Counted from the first letter of the stretch, positions 8,075 through 16,003 are shown. The stretch: 36,399 nucleotides of DNA from an uncultured Clostridia bacterium (GCA_937894465.1 CALCRE010000270.1:1-36399), one strand, 5' to 3'. Numbers and translations are program-made. The notes: a model not told the origin generated them from the sequence alone.

Positions 8075-9543
8075 GTGCAAAAAGCAAAAACTTCAAAAAA
8101 TACAGAGGTACATTCATCCTTTTGGGATTGGTATTGGTTCTTGTGGCATCTTATATTTGGTTGCTACCATTAATCCAAGCCAATAAAAAAGTGGAAGATG
8201 AAAATAAAGGGGAAAATCTTGAAGCCGTTCAATTGGTCAATGTGGATCAGTACAGTATCACTCATATGCTTATAAACAACAAGGAGCAAGTGATTGAGCT
8301 GGAGTATTCCCCTGCAAAGGGAACCAATTCGGACGGGTCCGAATATGACACATATTTATGGTTTTTAAAGCAACCCGAAGGCTATGACGACTTGGATCAG
8401 CTTATGATGAGAGGTGTTGCCACAAACGTTAGCAATCTTGTGTCTACTAAGATTATTGATAAGGAGCCCAAGGATTTATCCACATACGGGTTGCATGACC
8501 CTATGTCCACAATCGTTACCTTGACCACAGGTGAAAAGATAACGATAAAAGTCGGTGACAAGGCACCTTTGACTACAGCACGTTATGTTCAGGTAGGGGA
8601 TGATCCTACGGTATATACCATAAAATCCTATACCGCGGGGAAAATCATTCCTAAGATCAATGAGCTGAGGACCACCGGGATTGTTTCTTTTGCTTCTACT
8701 GAAGTCAATGAAATATCCATGGGACGGGACGGTGAAAAATTGTTCAGTGCAACCAGAAACGCAGATGATATCTGGGTGTTGGATTACCCCATTCCGGCAG
8801 ATTCGAATACCGAAACGGTGGGAACATTGATCGAGTCTTTGGTGACATTGTTCAAACAATCCTTTGTGGAAAGGGATCCGACGGATTTGTCGAAGTACAA
8901 TTTGGTTGAACCTTATTATGAGTTTGAACTTGGAACAATAAAAGGCGAGAAAAAGCAAATTTATTTGGGCAGAGAGGACAAGACCGATAATTCTTTCTAC
9001 GCCAGGTTTGATGATAGTAAAGAAGTGTTCAAGGTTCCAAACGCCACTTTGACCTATATTGACAAACCTTTGACCGAGATTATGCAGTTGTTTACCTATA
9101 TCGTCAATTACAAGAAAGTCGACAAATTGACGGTGAAGGTCAAAGGCGAACCGGATCAAGTGTCTATCATTCAAGCCGATGCAGCGGATTCTTCGAAGGA
9201 TGTCTTTTACTTCAACGGTAAAGAAGCGAATATGAAGGATAGTGAAGGTCATCAGGTCTGGAGATTGTATTATCAAGGAATAATCGGAACATTGATGTCT
9301 AGTGTCGATACACAGGCACAGCCTAAAGGAGAACCGGAAATCACCTATATTTTCGAACAGAATGATGAAGCCGGAACCGTGACGATGGAGTTCATTCCTA
9401 TGGATGACGGCCAGAATTACTGGTGCATGAAGAATGGCGAATATACCGGCATGATCGTCAATCGCAGACAGTTTTATGGAAAATCAGGACTCATGGAAAA
9501 ATACCAAACCCTGGCAGATCATATCAATGCAGCAAATAAGTAA
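8071..9543 (+). CDS. DUF4340 domain protein, partner of the Gld-type exporter
   Basis: This 490-residue protein has one N-terminal membrane anchor (about residues 13-33) and a long outer region. Two repeats of the DUF4340 type are visible: one around residues 130-190 (DLSTYGLHDP, then TLTTGEKITIKVGD and ARYVQVGDDPTVYTI) and one around 267-330 (DLSKYNLVEP, then YLGREDK and FYARFDDSKEVFKV). The pattern 'D-L-x-x-Y-G-L-x-x-P' is the usual signature. DUF4340 proteins are regularly encoded right behind GldG-like genes, and their function is unknown. The ATGA overlap with the upstream gene implies translational coupling. Given its anchor and outward face, it may act as an accessory protein of the exporter. 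A terminator-like hairpin follows. Confidence 0.87.
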   Translation: MSAKSKNFKKYRGTFILLGLVLVLVASYIWLLPLIQANKKVEDENKGENLEAVQLVNVDQYSITHMLINNKEQVIELEYSPAKGTNSDGSEYDTYLWFLKQPEGYDDLDQLMMRGVATNVSNLVSTKIIDKEPKDLSTYGLHDPMSTIVTLTTGEKITIKVGDKAPLTTARYVQVGDDPTVYTIKSYTAGKIIPKINELRTTGIVSFASTEVNEISMGRDGEKLFSATRNADDIWVLDYPIPADSNTETVGTLIESLVTLFKQSFVERDPTDLSKYNLVEPYYEFELGTIKGEKKQIYLGREDKTDNSFYARFDDSKEVFKVPNATLTYIDKPLTEIMQLFTYIVNYKKVDKLTVKVKGEPDQVSIIQADAADSSKDVFYFNGKEANMKDSEGHQVWRLYYQGIIGTLMSSVDTQAQPKGEPEITYIFEQNDEAGTVTMEFIPMDDGQNYWCMKNGEYTGMIVNRRQFYGKSGLMEKYQTLADHINAANK

Positions 9544-9570
9544 AACTAAAAATTAATAAGGTATTTTAAC

Positions 9571-9609
9571 ATCGACCTTCGAATAGTTATTATTCGGAGG
9601 TCGATTTTT
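9571..9609 (+). terminator. Terminator-like hairpin overlapping the YkvI ribosome binding site
   Basis: ATCGACCTTCGAATA (9571-9585) pairs with TATTCGGAGGTCGAT (9591-9605) over 15 bp with a single T-G wobble and a GTTAT loop. TTTT and the ATG at 9610 follow. The GGAGG ribosome binding site (9596-9600) of the next gene lies in the 3' arm, so the hairpin can both end the exporter transcript and hide this site. Confidence 0.8.
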
Positions 9610-10644
9610 ATGGTTGTAAAAAGAAAAAACACGTGGATTTCCATTGGTATGATTTATGCTTGTTCTGTAATTGGAGTGGGTTTTGCATCCGGAAATGAAA
9701 TTATACATTTTTTTACATCTTATGGGATGAGCGGCTTTTACGGTATATTAACAGCTTCGGCTATTTTCTCTTTTGTAGGTTTTTTATTAGTTAACATGTG
9801 CTTTCGTACAGGCTCCTATCAACTGTCTGACTGCTACAAAGCGACAGGTGGACCTTTCTTTGCTTCCTTTGCCGGTTTGGTCGGAACTCTTTTTTCTTTT
9901 TGTTTGTTTGTGTTGATGTTGAGTGCATGGACAAAGATTCTTGATGAAATTCATGCGATACCTGTTTATTTACGATATATTATTTATGTGATTTTGTTTG
10001 TTTTTTATTGTGTATTTGATATACAAAACAAACCTTTGGCAGGATGGATGCGCTTACTTATTTTATCCGGAACCGGTACTGTCCTTTTTACGATCGTGTC
10101 AGGACAGCTGATTCACACATTTTCGTACTTAGTGACCGGATATCGTTCTTGGTTTTTGTCCGCAATTTTGTACATAGGCTATAATTCATTTGTTTCTGCT
10201 GATATGTTGTGCAAAGCTTGTAAAGCTGCCGACTCTAGAAAAAGCGCCGTTGTGGGAGGAGTGACAGGTGGCGCCGTTTTATTTATACTGTCATTTGTGT
10301 TTAACCTCATATTTACCCTTTGGTATCATGGGAATCACAGTTTTCCCATGCTGGATATGGCGGGCGTGGAATTGGTTCCGATTCGAATAGTCTTCATGTG
10401 TGTGCTGATGTTATGCATATTGTACAGCGGGTTCAATTCCGGAACCATTGTCATTGAACGAATACGTAAAAATATGAATATACGGCCGGTGACAGGGGCG
10501 ATTATTTTGAGTTTGTTGTCTATGATTGCATTGCCCGTGGGTTTTGATGCTTTGATTTACGGAATATACCCGGTATTTGGTTTTCTCGGCTCTTTTATAG
10601 TGATTTGCTTTGTTATTTTTTACGCATTCAAAAAAAACCGTTAA
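9610..10644 (+). CDS. YkvI-family membrane protein (possible transporter)
   Basis: This 344-residue protein has about ten hydrophobic segments and almost no soluble domain. GMIYACSVIGVGFASGNEI at the N-terminus is the hallmark of the YkvI family. This family is distantly related to the amino acid/sodium symporter fold: a broken first helix with a G-x-G-F-A-S-G-x-E motif resembles the unwound helix of LeuT-type carriers. No YkvI substrate is established to my knowledge. The ATG at 9610 is preceded by GGAGG at 9596-9600, nine bases away, which is buried in the hairpin at 9571-9605. I see no separate promoter between the hairpin and the start, so expression may depend on read-through or refolding. 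No clear terminator follows. Confidence 0.85.
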   Translation: MVVKRKNTWISIGMIYACSVIGVGFASGNEIIHFFTSYGMSGFYGILTASAIFSFVGFLLVNMCFRTGSYQLSDCYKATGGPFFASFAGLVGTLFSFCLFVLMLSAWTKILDEIHAIPVYLRYIIYVILFVFYCVFDIQNKPLAGWMRLLILSGTGTVLFTIVSGQLIHTFSYLVTGYRSWFLSAILYIGYNSFVSADMLCKACKAADSRKSAVVGGVTGGAVLFILSFVFNLIFTLWYHGNHSFPMLDMAGVELVPIRIVFMCVLMLCILYSGFNSGTIVIERIRKNMNIRPVTGAIILSLLSMIALPVGFDALIYGIYPVFGFLGSFIVICFVIFYAFKKNR

Positions 10645-10704
10645 ATATCGTGAGTCAAAAGTTTAGTGTCGGACATCCTATGTTTGATGAAGGTTTGTGA
10701 CAGG

Positions 10705-10733
10705 TTGACATAAATTTACACGTTTGATACAAT
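10705..10733 (+). promoter_or_regulatory. Strong vegetative promoter of helD
   Basis: A consensus TTGACA at 10705-10710 is followed after 17 bases by TACAAT at 10728-10733. Transcription would start near 10740, giving a short leader before GGAGGG (10766-10771) and the ATG at 10777. Confidence 0.75.
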
Positions 10734-10776
10734 AGATCAATGATTTTTTTATGTGCAAGAGATATGGAGGGTTTAA

Positions 10777-12966
10777 ATGGCGATATCCGAAAGAGAAATG
10801 CAATTGGAGCGAAAGCATCTTGACTATATCATTGCTGTGTTGGAAGACAAGATTAATGAGTACACCGATATTAGAGAACGGTTAAAGAATGAATACAGGG
10901 ATTTGAATAGAGGATTGTGGGAAGATGTCGGTGCATTCACAGGGAATATGCAAAAGTATACGGAATATATGCAATACATCCAAATGATAAAAACCACTCT
11001 GAATGGTGCCGAGCATGCCAAGCAAACTTATTATAACTTGTTATTGTTAAGAAAAACCCCTTACTTCGGAAGAATCGACCTTCGATATCCTGACTTGGAA
11101 ACTGAAACGATTTATATTGGGACGTCAACATTGGAGAAAGATCGGGAAATACTGATCTGTGATTGGCGTGCCGATATTTGTTCTTTGTTTTATGAAGATC
11201 GAATGGGGAAATTGTCTTATGAGAGCCCCGGTGGTACTGTACAAACCGAAATGATGTTAAAAAGGCAAATTAAAATAGAGAATGACAGGATTGTAGGCGC
11301 TTTTGACACGAGTATTAAAATAGATGACGAAATTCTACAGGAAATATTATCGGGTAATACCGATGAGAAGATGTCCACCATTATTAAAACGATTCAACAA
11401 GAACAAAATAAGGCTATCCGTGACCGAAATGCCAATGTGTTGTTGGTCACAGGTCCTGCAGGTTCCGGTAAAACATCGGTTGCGCTTCACAGGATTGCTT
11501 GGTTGCTGTATAAACATAGGGATAAAATTAAAGCCGACCAAATTGTTTCCCTGACTCCTAACGATATATTTAATGACTACATTTCCGAAGTATTGCCAGA
11601 TTTAGGAGAACAAAATGTGGTTATGAAAACTTTCCGGGATTTGGCCGGGCTGGTATTAAAGTCAAATTATAAGGTGTTTTCACAAGGCGAGTTAATGGAG
11701 CGATATTTAAAAACAAAAAATGCTCCTAATAAAAATAAATACGTGTACTGGAAAAACTCCTTGGAATTTGCATATTTGTTGGAACGCTATATAAACCGCT
11801 ATTTTGACCACGGACCGGATTTCAAAGATATTATTGTGGATGACCAAGTATTGATCTACAAAGAAAATCTCCTGGAGCTCTATAAGTCCGGTAAGTCATT
11901 GCAATACTCCTATCGGATGGAGCGGGTTAAAACATACATTGAAGATGTGTTAAACTCCGTAAAGAAGAAGTTGATCAAGGAAACGGCCGATGAACTGTGG
12001 GAGTCAGGTGAGTATATGGATATGAAAGAAGCAAAGGCTGTGTCCCGTATGAGGATATCAGAAAAGTTTGCTGATATCGGAGCAACCGTTCGTCAAATGA
12101 CATCTACGAATCCTTTAAGTATTTATGTCAACTTTTTAAAGCGAGTGGCGGAAAAAGAGTTTGAGGGGGGAGTTCGAAATACATTGAGCAACTTTAAACG
12201 ACGAATCGTGCCTTTTGAAGATTTGGCGCCTTGTGTATATATCTATTCGAGATTTAACAAGGAAGATGATGCAAGAAAAAGGATTCGTCATGTAGTCATA
12301 GACGAAGTACAAGATTATACTCCGATGCAATTAATGGCTGTGAAGGCATATTACAAGCGAGCGGAATTCACATTATTAGGAGATATGAATCAGGCGATTA
12401 ATCCATTGAGTAATGTGGGGGAAATGGGAATTATCAAAGATTTGGCATCTGACCAAGGTTTTCATCACATCCATATGCCCAAATCCTATCGATCCACCTA
12501 TGAAATTACTGATTTTTGTAATTCCTTGGTAGGATTGAAAACGGATGAAGCTGAAGCAGTCAATAGACATGGTCCGAAACCTCAAATAATACATTTTGCA
12601 CAATGGGAGCAATTGATTGAAAATTTATCCGCACTAGTCCGGGAGTATAGTCTGGATAAAAAGTCTTTGGCATTGATCAGCAGAAGTAAAAAAACAGCGG
12701 TCAACCTATATAACGCTTTAAAAGCTAAATGGCCTATTCGATTAGTGGATAGTAAGGATATGAAATATTATCACGGTGTGTCGGTTATTCCTTCATACTT
12801 GGCAAAAGGGCTGGAATTTGACGCTGCCGTGGTTGTTACGACATCTGATGATATGTTCACCGGTGAAGGAGAGCGCAAGCTGTTTTACACTGCATGTAGC
12901 AGGGCTTTGCATCAGCTGACTGTGTGTTGCCCGGAAGGAATGACTATAGAATATTTGAACGGTTGA
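10777..12966 (+). CDS. helD: HelD-type RNA polymerase recycling ATPase (UvrD/Rep superfamily 1)
   Basis: This 729-residue superfamily 1 helicase-like ATPase has the HelD layout. An N-terminal antiparallel coiled-coil arm (about residues 1-90) is followed by the HelD-typical DWRADICSLFYE (about 129-140), Walker A GPAGSGKTS (about 226-234), Walker B DEVQD (about 509-513) and the late motif SYRSTYEITDF. A C-terminal ATPase part holds GLEFDAAVVV and FYTACSRALHQL. HelD of Bacillus subtilis inserts its arms into stalled RNA polymerase, releases it from nucleic acid and recycles it; in mycobacteria HelR also protects against rifampicin. It is monocistronic behind a strong promoter. Its stop codon overlaps the -35 box of the promoter for the next gene, and a terminator follows at 12992-13021. 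Confidence 0.88.
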   Translation: MAISEREMQLERKHLDYIIAVLEDKINEYTDIRERLKNEYRDLNRGLWEDVGAFTGNMQKYTEYMQYIQMIKTTLNGAEHAKQTYYNLLLLRKTPYFGRIDLRYPDLETETIYIGTSTLEKDREILICDWRADICSLFYEDRMGKLSYESPGGTVQTEMMLKRQIKIENDRIVGAFDTSIKIDDEILQEILSGNTDEKMSTIIKTIQQEQNKAIRDRNANVLLVTGPAGSGKTSVALHRIAWLLYKHRDKIKADQIVSLTPNDIFNDYISEVLPDLGEQNVVMKTFRDLAGLVLKSNYKVFSQGELMERYLKTKNAPNKNKYVYWKNSLEFAYLLERYINRYFDHGPDFKDIIVDDQVLIYKENLLELYKSGKSLQYSYRMERVKTYIEDVLNSVKKKLIKETADELWESGEYMDMKEAKAVSRMRISEKFADIGATVRQMTSTNPLSIYVNFLKRVAEKEFEGGVRNTLSNFKRRIVPFEDLAPCVYIYSRFNKEDDARKRIRHVVIDEVQDYTPMQLMAVKAYYKRAEFTLLGDMNQAINPLSNVGEMGIIKDLASDQGFHHIHMPKSYRSTYEITDFCNSLVGLKTDEAEAVNRHGPKPQIIHFAQWEQLIENLSALVREYSLDKKSLALISRSKKTAVNLYNALKAKWPIRLVDSKDMKYYHGVSVIPSYLAKGLEFDAAVVVTTSDDMFTGEGERKLFYTACSRALHQLTVCCPEGMTIEYLNG

Positions 12967-12991
12967 CTTTGGACCGGTTTATGAATATAAT
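12963..12991 (+). promoter_or_regulatory. Promoter P1 of the ABC-F gene, overlapping the helD stop codon
   Basis: TTGACT at 12963-12968 and a perfect TATAAT at 12986-12991 are spaced by 17 bases. The start site should fall near 12997-12999, inside the 5' arm of the helD terminator. This gives a leader of about 330 bases before the ABC-F start at 13326. Confidence 0.7.
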
Positions 12992-13021
12992 GGGGTGTGT
13001 GAACAAAGCACACCTCTTTTT
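12992..13021 (+). terminator. helD terminator
   Basis: GGGGTGTG (12992-12999) pairs with CACACCTC (13009-13016), one G-T pair included, and TTTTT follows at 13017-13021. Only transcripts coming from helD contain the full 5' arm; those starting at P1 lack most of it and should escape termination. Confidence 0.75.
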
Positions 13022-13048
13022 AAATTTTAGTGAAGGAAGGATTTTTGT

Positions 13049-13111
13049 ATGTTGAATATTTCTTATGTTGCAAAAGTCCGCTATTCCGGCATTCGCTTCG
13101 GGCAGGCTTAA
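13049..13111 (+). CDS. Candidate 20-residue leader peptide ahead of the ABC-F gene
   Basis: This short ORF starts with ATG at 13049, preceded by GGAAGG at 13035-13040 with an 8-base spacing, and ends with TAA at 13109-13111. It encodes 20 residues beginning MLNISYVAKVRYS and ending IRFGQA. It lies about 50 bases behind the predicted P1 start site. Its last third forms the 5' arm of a hairpin (13091-13100 with 13128-13137). Leader peptides of this kind control several antibiotic-resistance ABC-F and erm genes by drug-dependent ribosome stalling. The KVR triplet at residues 9-11 fits the '+X+' pattern known to stall macrolide-bound ribosomes. That it is translated and regulatory is my inference. 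Confidence 0.5.
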   Translation: MLNISYVAKVRYSGIRFGQA

Positions 13112-13154
13112 TCGGTTGCCATCTGTACGAAGCGAGTATGCATCGGGTAGCCGG
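13086..13154 (+). promoter_or_regulatory. Hairpin in the ABC-F leader overlapping the leader peptide
   Basis: ATTCGCTTCG (13091-13100) pairs with CGAAGCGAGT (13128-13137), with one T-G wobble. A second short pairing, CCGGC (13086-13090) with GCCGG (13150-13154), could extend it across a bulge. A ribosome paused near codons 9-11 of the leader peptide would cover the 5' arm and prevent this fold. Confidence 0.5.
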
Positions 13155-13213
13155 CATGATAGAAAATAGAAGAATTGATGATTTCTATTCCCTGTTTTTG
13201 CTGTCCTGAAATA

Positions 13214-13238
13214 TTTACCGCAGTTCTTTTTCGGTAAA
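13214..13238 (+). promoter_or_regulatory. Second hairpin in the ABC-F leader
   Basis: TTTACCG (13214-13220) and CGGTAAA (13232-13238) form a 7-bp stem with an 11-base loop. No T run follows, so it is not a simple terminator. Just behind it, CCGTTG (13241-13246) can pair with CAACGG (13312-13317), which overlaps the ABC-F ribosome binding site. Confidence 0.4.
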
Positions 13239-13278
13239 CCCCGTTGTAAACTCCTGATATCAACATGTATATAATTTT

Positions 13279-13304
13279 AGGTACATTGCGTGAAGTATGT
13301 ACCT
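13279..13304 (+). promoter_or_regulatory. Hairpin just before the ABC-F ribosome binding site, with possible promoter P2
   Basis: AGGTACAT (13279-13286) and ATGTACCT (13297-13304) form a perfect 8-bp stem 11 bases before the Shine-Dalgarno sequence. A TATAAT at 13270-13275 just upstream could belong to a second promoter, but its -35 (TTGTAA, 13244-13249) is 20 bases away, so P2 is doubtful. Confidence 0.45.
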
Positions 13305-13325
13305 GTTATTTCAACGGAGGATGTA

Positions 13326-15197
13326 ATGAGTTTATTATCAGTTACGGACATTGTAAAGGAATATCAACACAAAGTTGTATTAAATAAAGTCAGTTTAACG
13401 GTCCAAAAAGGGGACAGGGTTGCACTGATCGGTGCAAACGGTGCCGGTAAAACTACGTTATTGAAAATTATAACCGGAACAGAGAAAGCTGATTCCGGCA
13501 GTGTGATCAAAGCCCATGGCATTAAGACCGGTTATTTATCCCAAAGTGCCGATGTGGAAGAGCTGTTTGAAGATAAAACCGCTTTAGAATACGAAAAAAT
13601 CGAGCGAATTGAGAAACAAATCCGTGATCTGGAACATCAGATGAGCCATGTCCAAAGTCATTCGGAATATGATTGTTTGTTGCATGAGTATCAAAAAGCA
13701 CTGGATCAGTTTAACAGCCTGGAAGGATATCAGGTAACAGCTTCATTGTCAAAAATTTTAAACGGATTGGGCTTAAAAAAAGAAGCGCTACATGTGCCTT
13801 TGTCAAAGTTGAGCGGAGGAGAAAAAATCCGGGTCGCATTGGCCTGGATCTTGCTGGAAAGCCCCGAATTACTTTTGTTGGATGAGCCTACCAATCATTT
13901 GGATTTAGATGCTGTGGAGTGGTTGGAGAGCTTTTTGTCCACCTACGGGGGAGGTGTGCTATTAGTATCCCACGATCGGTATTTTCTTGACCGGGTAACC
14001 ACCCGCTTTGTGGAACTGAGTAATGGAACTGCAGTGGAGAGCAAAGCATCCGGGTATACATCCTATATTGCCCAAAAGAGAGAACGACAAAGTTTTTATC
14101 AAAAAGAAAAGAAAAGAATATCTCGGGAAATAAGACAAACACGTCAGTTGATTCAAGATTTAAAAAGCCGTAGTAACGTAGGTGCTTTTCATAGCAGAGA
14201 AAAAACATTGGAACGATTGACCGAATCTTTGGATCATATGTCAAACGAAGCAACCCAAAACCATTTGAAAAATAATCTGTTGTTAAAGTTCAAGGAAGTA
14301 GATTCGGTTCATGTAAGTGCAGAAATTGCTCATGCGAAGAATTTTAGCAAATCTTTCGGAGATATCAAGATTTTTGATCATGCGGAATTTCTAATTCGAG
14401 GCGGTGAAAGAGTAGGTATTGTAGGACCCAATGGTTGCGGTAAGACTACTTTGATTAATATATTGATTGGTGCCGATGAGGATTATGAAGGCGAGATTTC
14501 ATTGGGAGATTGGGTCAAATACGGATATATGGGTCAGACTGTGGCGTTTTCCGATGAAGATGTTTCCATATGCGAAGAAGTGTGTCATACATTTGACATT
14601 GACCGGAAACAAGCACAGCAAATACTATCGGATTACGGTTTTTTTGGTAATGAGGTGGATAAAGCTATCTGTAATTTAAGTGGTGGTGAGAAGGTTCGGT
14701 TGAAATTAGCCATATTGTTGATGAACAATCCTTATTGCCTCATCATGGATGAGCCTACCAATCATTTGGACGCTGACTCGAGAGACAGTTTGGAATCCAT
14801 GATTTCCGACTACAAGGGTTCGGTCATAGCTGTTTCCCATGATCGATACTTTCTTACTCACTGTATGGACAGGATCCTTGAAATCAAGGATTACGGTTTT
14901 GTATCGTATCCGCAAGGATACATGCAGTATAACGCCGGAAGGAAAAAACCCGTTGAAAAACAAGAGGCGAAACCGGATGTTAAGGTGAGAACGAAAAAGG
15001 ATCCTGTTCGGACACAGAAGTTAGAAGAGCAAGAAGAGGAAAACAAACGCTTTTTGGAAAATGAAAAATTGATTATGGAAAAGGAAGCAAGGTTGCAGGA
15101 TTTGCTCGAGCAAATGTCTAAAGAAAATCGACCGGAACTCTATGCGGAATATGGAAAGCTGCAAAAAGAGTTGGATATGTGCTATGATAATCTGTAA
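13326..15197 (+). CDS. ABC-F family ATPase (ribosome-associated), Uup/YdiF-like
   Basis: This 623-residue soluble protein has two ABC domains and no membrane part. Domain 1 has Walker A GANGAGKTT (about residues 36-44) and signature LSGGEKIRVALAW; domain 2 has Walker A GPNGCGKTT (about 367-375) and LSGGEKVRLKLAI. The linker between them carries the P-site tRNA interaction helix pair with SREKTLERL, the ABC-F hallmark. A charged C-terminal coiled coil (about residues 545-623) resembles the Uup/YdiF tail. ABC-F proteins act on stalled ribosomes, either as housekeeping translation factors or as drug-resistance factors. I start at ATG 13326, with CGGAGG at 13315-13320; a GTG at 13290 lies in a hairpin and has no ribosome binding site. 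The structured leader with a leader peptide argues for induced expression, more typical of resistance members. Confidence 0.88.
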   Translation: MSLLSVTDIVKEYQHKVVLNKVSLTVQKGDRVALIGANGAGKTTLLKIITGTEKADSGSVIKAHGIKTGYLSQSADVEELFEDKTALEYEKIERIEKQIRDLEHQMSHVQSHSEYDCLLHEYQKALDQFNSLEGYQVTASLSKILNGLGLKKEALHVPLSKLSGGEKIRVALAWILLESPELLLLDEPTNHLDLDAVEWLESFLSTYGGGVLLVSHDRYFLDRVTTRFVELSNGTAVESKASGYTSYIAQKRERQSFYQKEKKRISREIRQTRQLIQDLKSRSNVGAFHSREKTLERLTESLDHMSNEATQNHLKNNLLLKFKEVDSVHVSAEIAHAKNFSKSFGDIKIFDHAEFLIRGGERVGIVGPNGCGKTTLINILIGADEDYEGEISLGDWVKYGYMGQTVAFSDEDVSICEEVCHTFDIDRKQAQQILSDYGFFGNEVDKAICNLSGGEKVRLKLAILLMNNPYCLIMDEPTNHLDADSRDSLESMISDYKGSVIAVSHDRYFLTHCMDRILEIKDYGFVSYPQGYMQYNAGRKKPVEKQEAKPDVKVRTKKDPVRTQKLEEQEEENKRFLENEKLIMEKEARLQDLLEQMSKENRPELYAEYGKLQKELDMCYDNL

Positions 15198-15232
15198 ACA
15201 AATAAAGGATCAGGGATACCAGGGAGGTAATT

Positions 15233-16003
15233 GTGGAATTTAGGCCTTGTATCGACTTGCATAATGGACAAGTCAAGCAAATAGTAGGCAGTACATTGGA
15301 TCAAAACGAAAAACCGGTTGAAAACTTTGTTTCTCAAAGGCCTGCCGGCTATTATGCAGATTTGTTTAAACAAGATGGGGTGTATGGGGGTCATGTGATC
15401 ATGTTGGGTAAGGGAAATGAAAAAGCCGCCATTGAGGCGTTACAAGCATTCCCGCAAGGGTTACAAATAGGAGGTGGGATCCATGCTGACAACGCTTTGC
15501 ATTACCTTACAAAAGGTGCTTCCCATGTCATTGTCACTTCCTATATATTTCATAACGGTGCACTGGATTTGGATCACTTGAATAAACTCGTTGGTATCAC
15601 AGGAAAGGATCAGTTGGTTTTAGATTTAAGTTGCCGAAAAAAAGAAGGCCGTTATTATGTCGTCACCGATCGCTGGCAGCAATTCACTGACTTTTATTTG
15701 TCAAAGGAAAACATAGGGTTCCTAGAAGAATATTGTAGTGAACTTTTGGTCCACGGAGTGGATGTGGAAGGAAAGAAACTGGGGATCGACAAAGAATTGA
15801 CTGCATTGCTGGCTGACTGTACATCTACTCCTGTGACTTATGCAGGAGGAGTTTCCGGATTTGATGATTTGGAAGTAATAAATGAAACCGGTCGTGGAAA
15901 GATCAATGTCACCATAGGGAGTGCTTTAGATATTTTCGGAGGACATATGTCCTACCAACAGACGGTGAAATGGTTTTCGGGTCGAAAACATTCCATTGAT
16001 TAA
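15233..16003 (+). CDS. hisA: Phosphoribosylformimino-5-aminoimidazole carboxamide ribotide isomerase, eukaryote-type HisA
   Basis: This 256-residue TIM-barrel protein should catalyse the Amadori rearrangement of ProFAR to PRFAR, the fourth step of histidine synthesis. It has the catalytic pair expected of HisA: Asp8 in RPCIDLHNGQVKQIVG and an Asp near 131 in LVLDLSCRK. The phosphate-binding segments are QIGGGIHADNA and TYAGGVSGFDDL. The sequence is of the eukaryotic HIS6 kind, seen also in some bacteria, shown by GSTL after the first strand, the PAGYYADLFKQDGVYGGHVI stretch and KINVTIGSALDIFGG. The start is GTG at 15233, with GGGAGG five bases upstream. It sits between the ABC-F gene and a nucleotidyltransferase with no other his gene in the window, so the rest of the pathway must be elsewhere. 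Confidence 0.85.
   Translation: MEFRPCIDLHNGQVKQIVGSTLDQNEKPVENFVSQRPAGYYADLFKQDGVYGGHVIMLGKGNEKAAIEALQAFPQGLQIGGGIHADNALHYLTKGASHVIVTSYIFHNGALDLDHLNKLVGITGKDQLVLDLSCRKKEGRYYVVTDRWQQFTDFYLSKENIGFLEEYCSELLVHGVDVEGKKLGIDKELTALLADCTSTPVTYAGGVSGFDDLEVINETGRGKINVTIGSALDIFGGHMSYQQTVKWFSGRKHSID

Noticed and set aside
8476..9276. 266-codon minus-strand open frame
   Set aside because: Lies entirely antisense inside the DUF4340 gene, with an atypical Cys/His/Ile-rich product and no plausible start.
13214..13225. 12-mer TTTACCGCAGTT also found inverted near 30757
   Set aside because: Single 12-base matches are expected by chance many times in a window of this size, and the flanks do not match.
13290..13325. 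Upstream GTG start for the ABC-F protein
   Set aside because: It lies in a hairpin loop with no ribosome binding site, while ATG 13326 has CGGAGG and begins the conserved domain.
13888..14253. 121-codon minus-strand open frame
   Set aside because: Antisense to the ABC-F gene in its conserved signature and linker region; a coding shadow.
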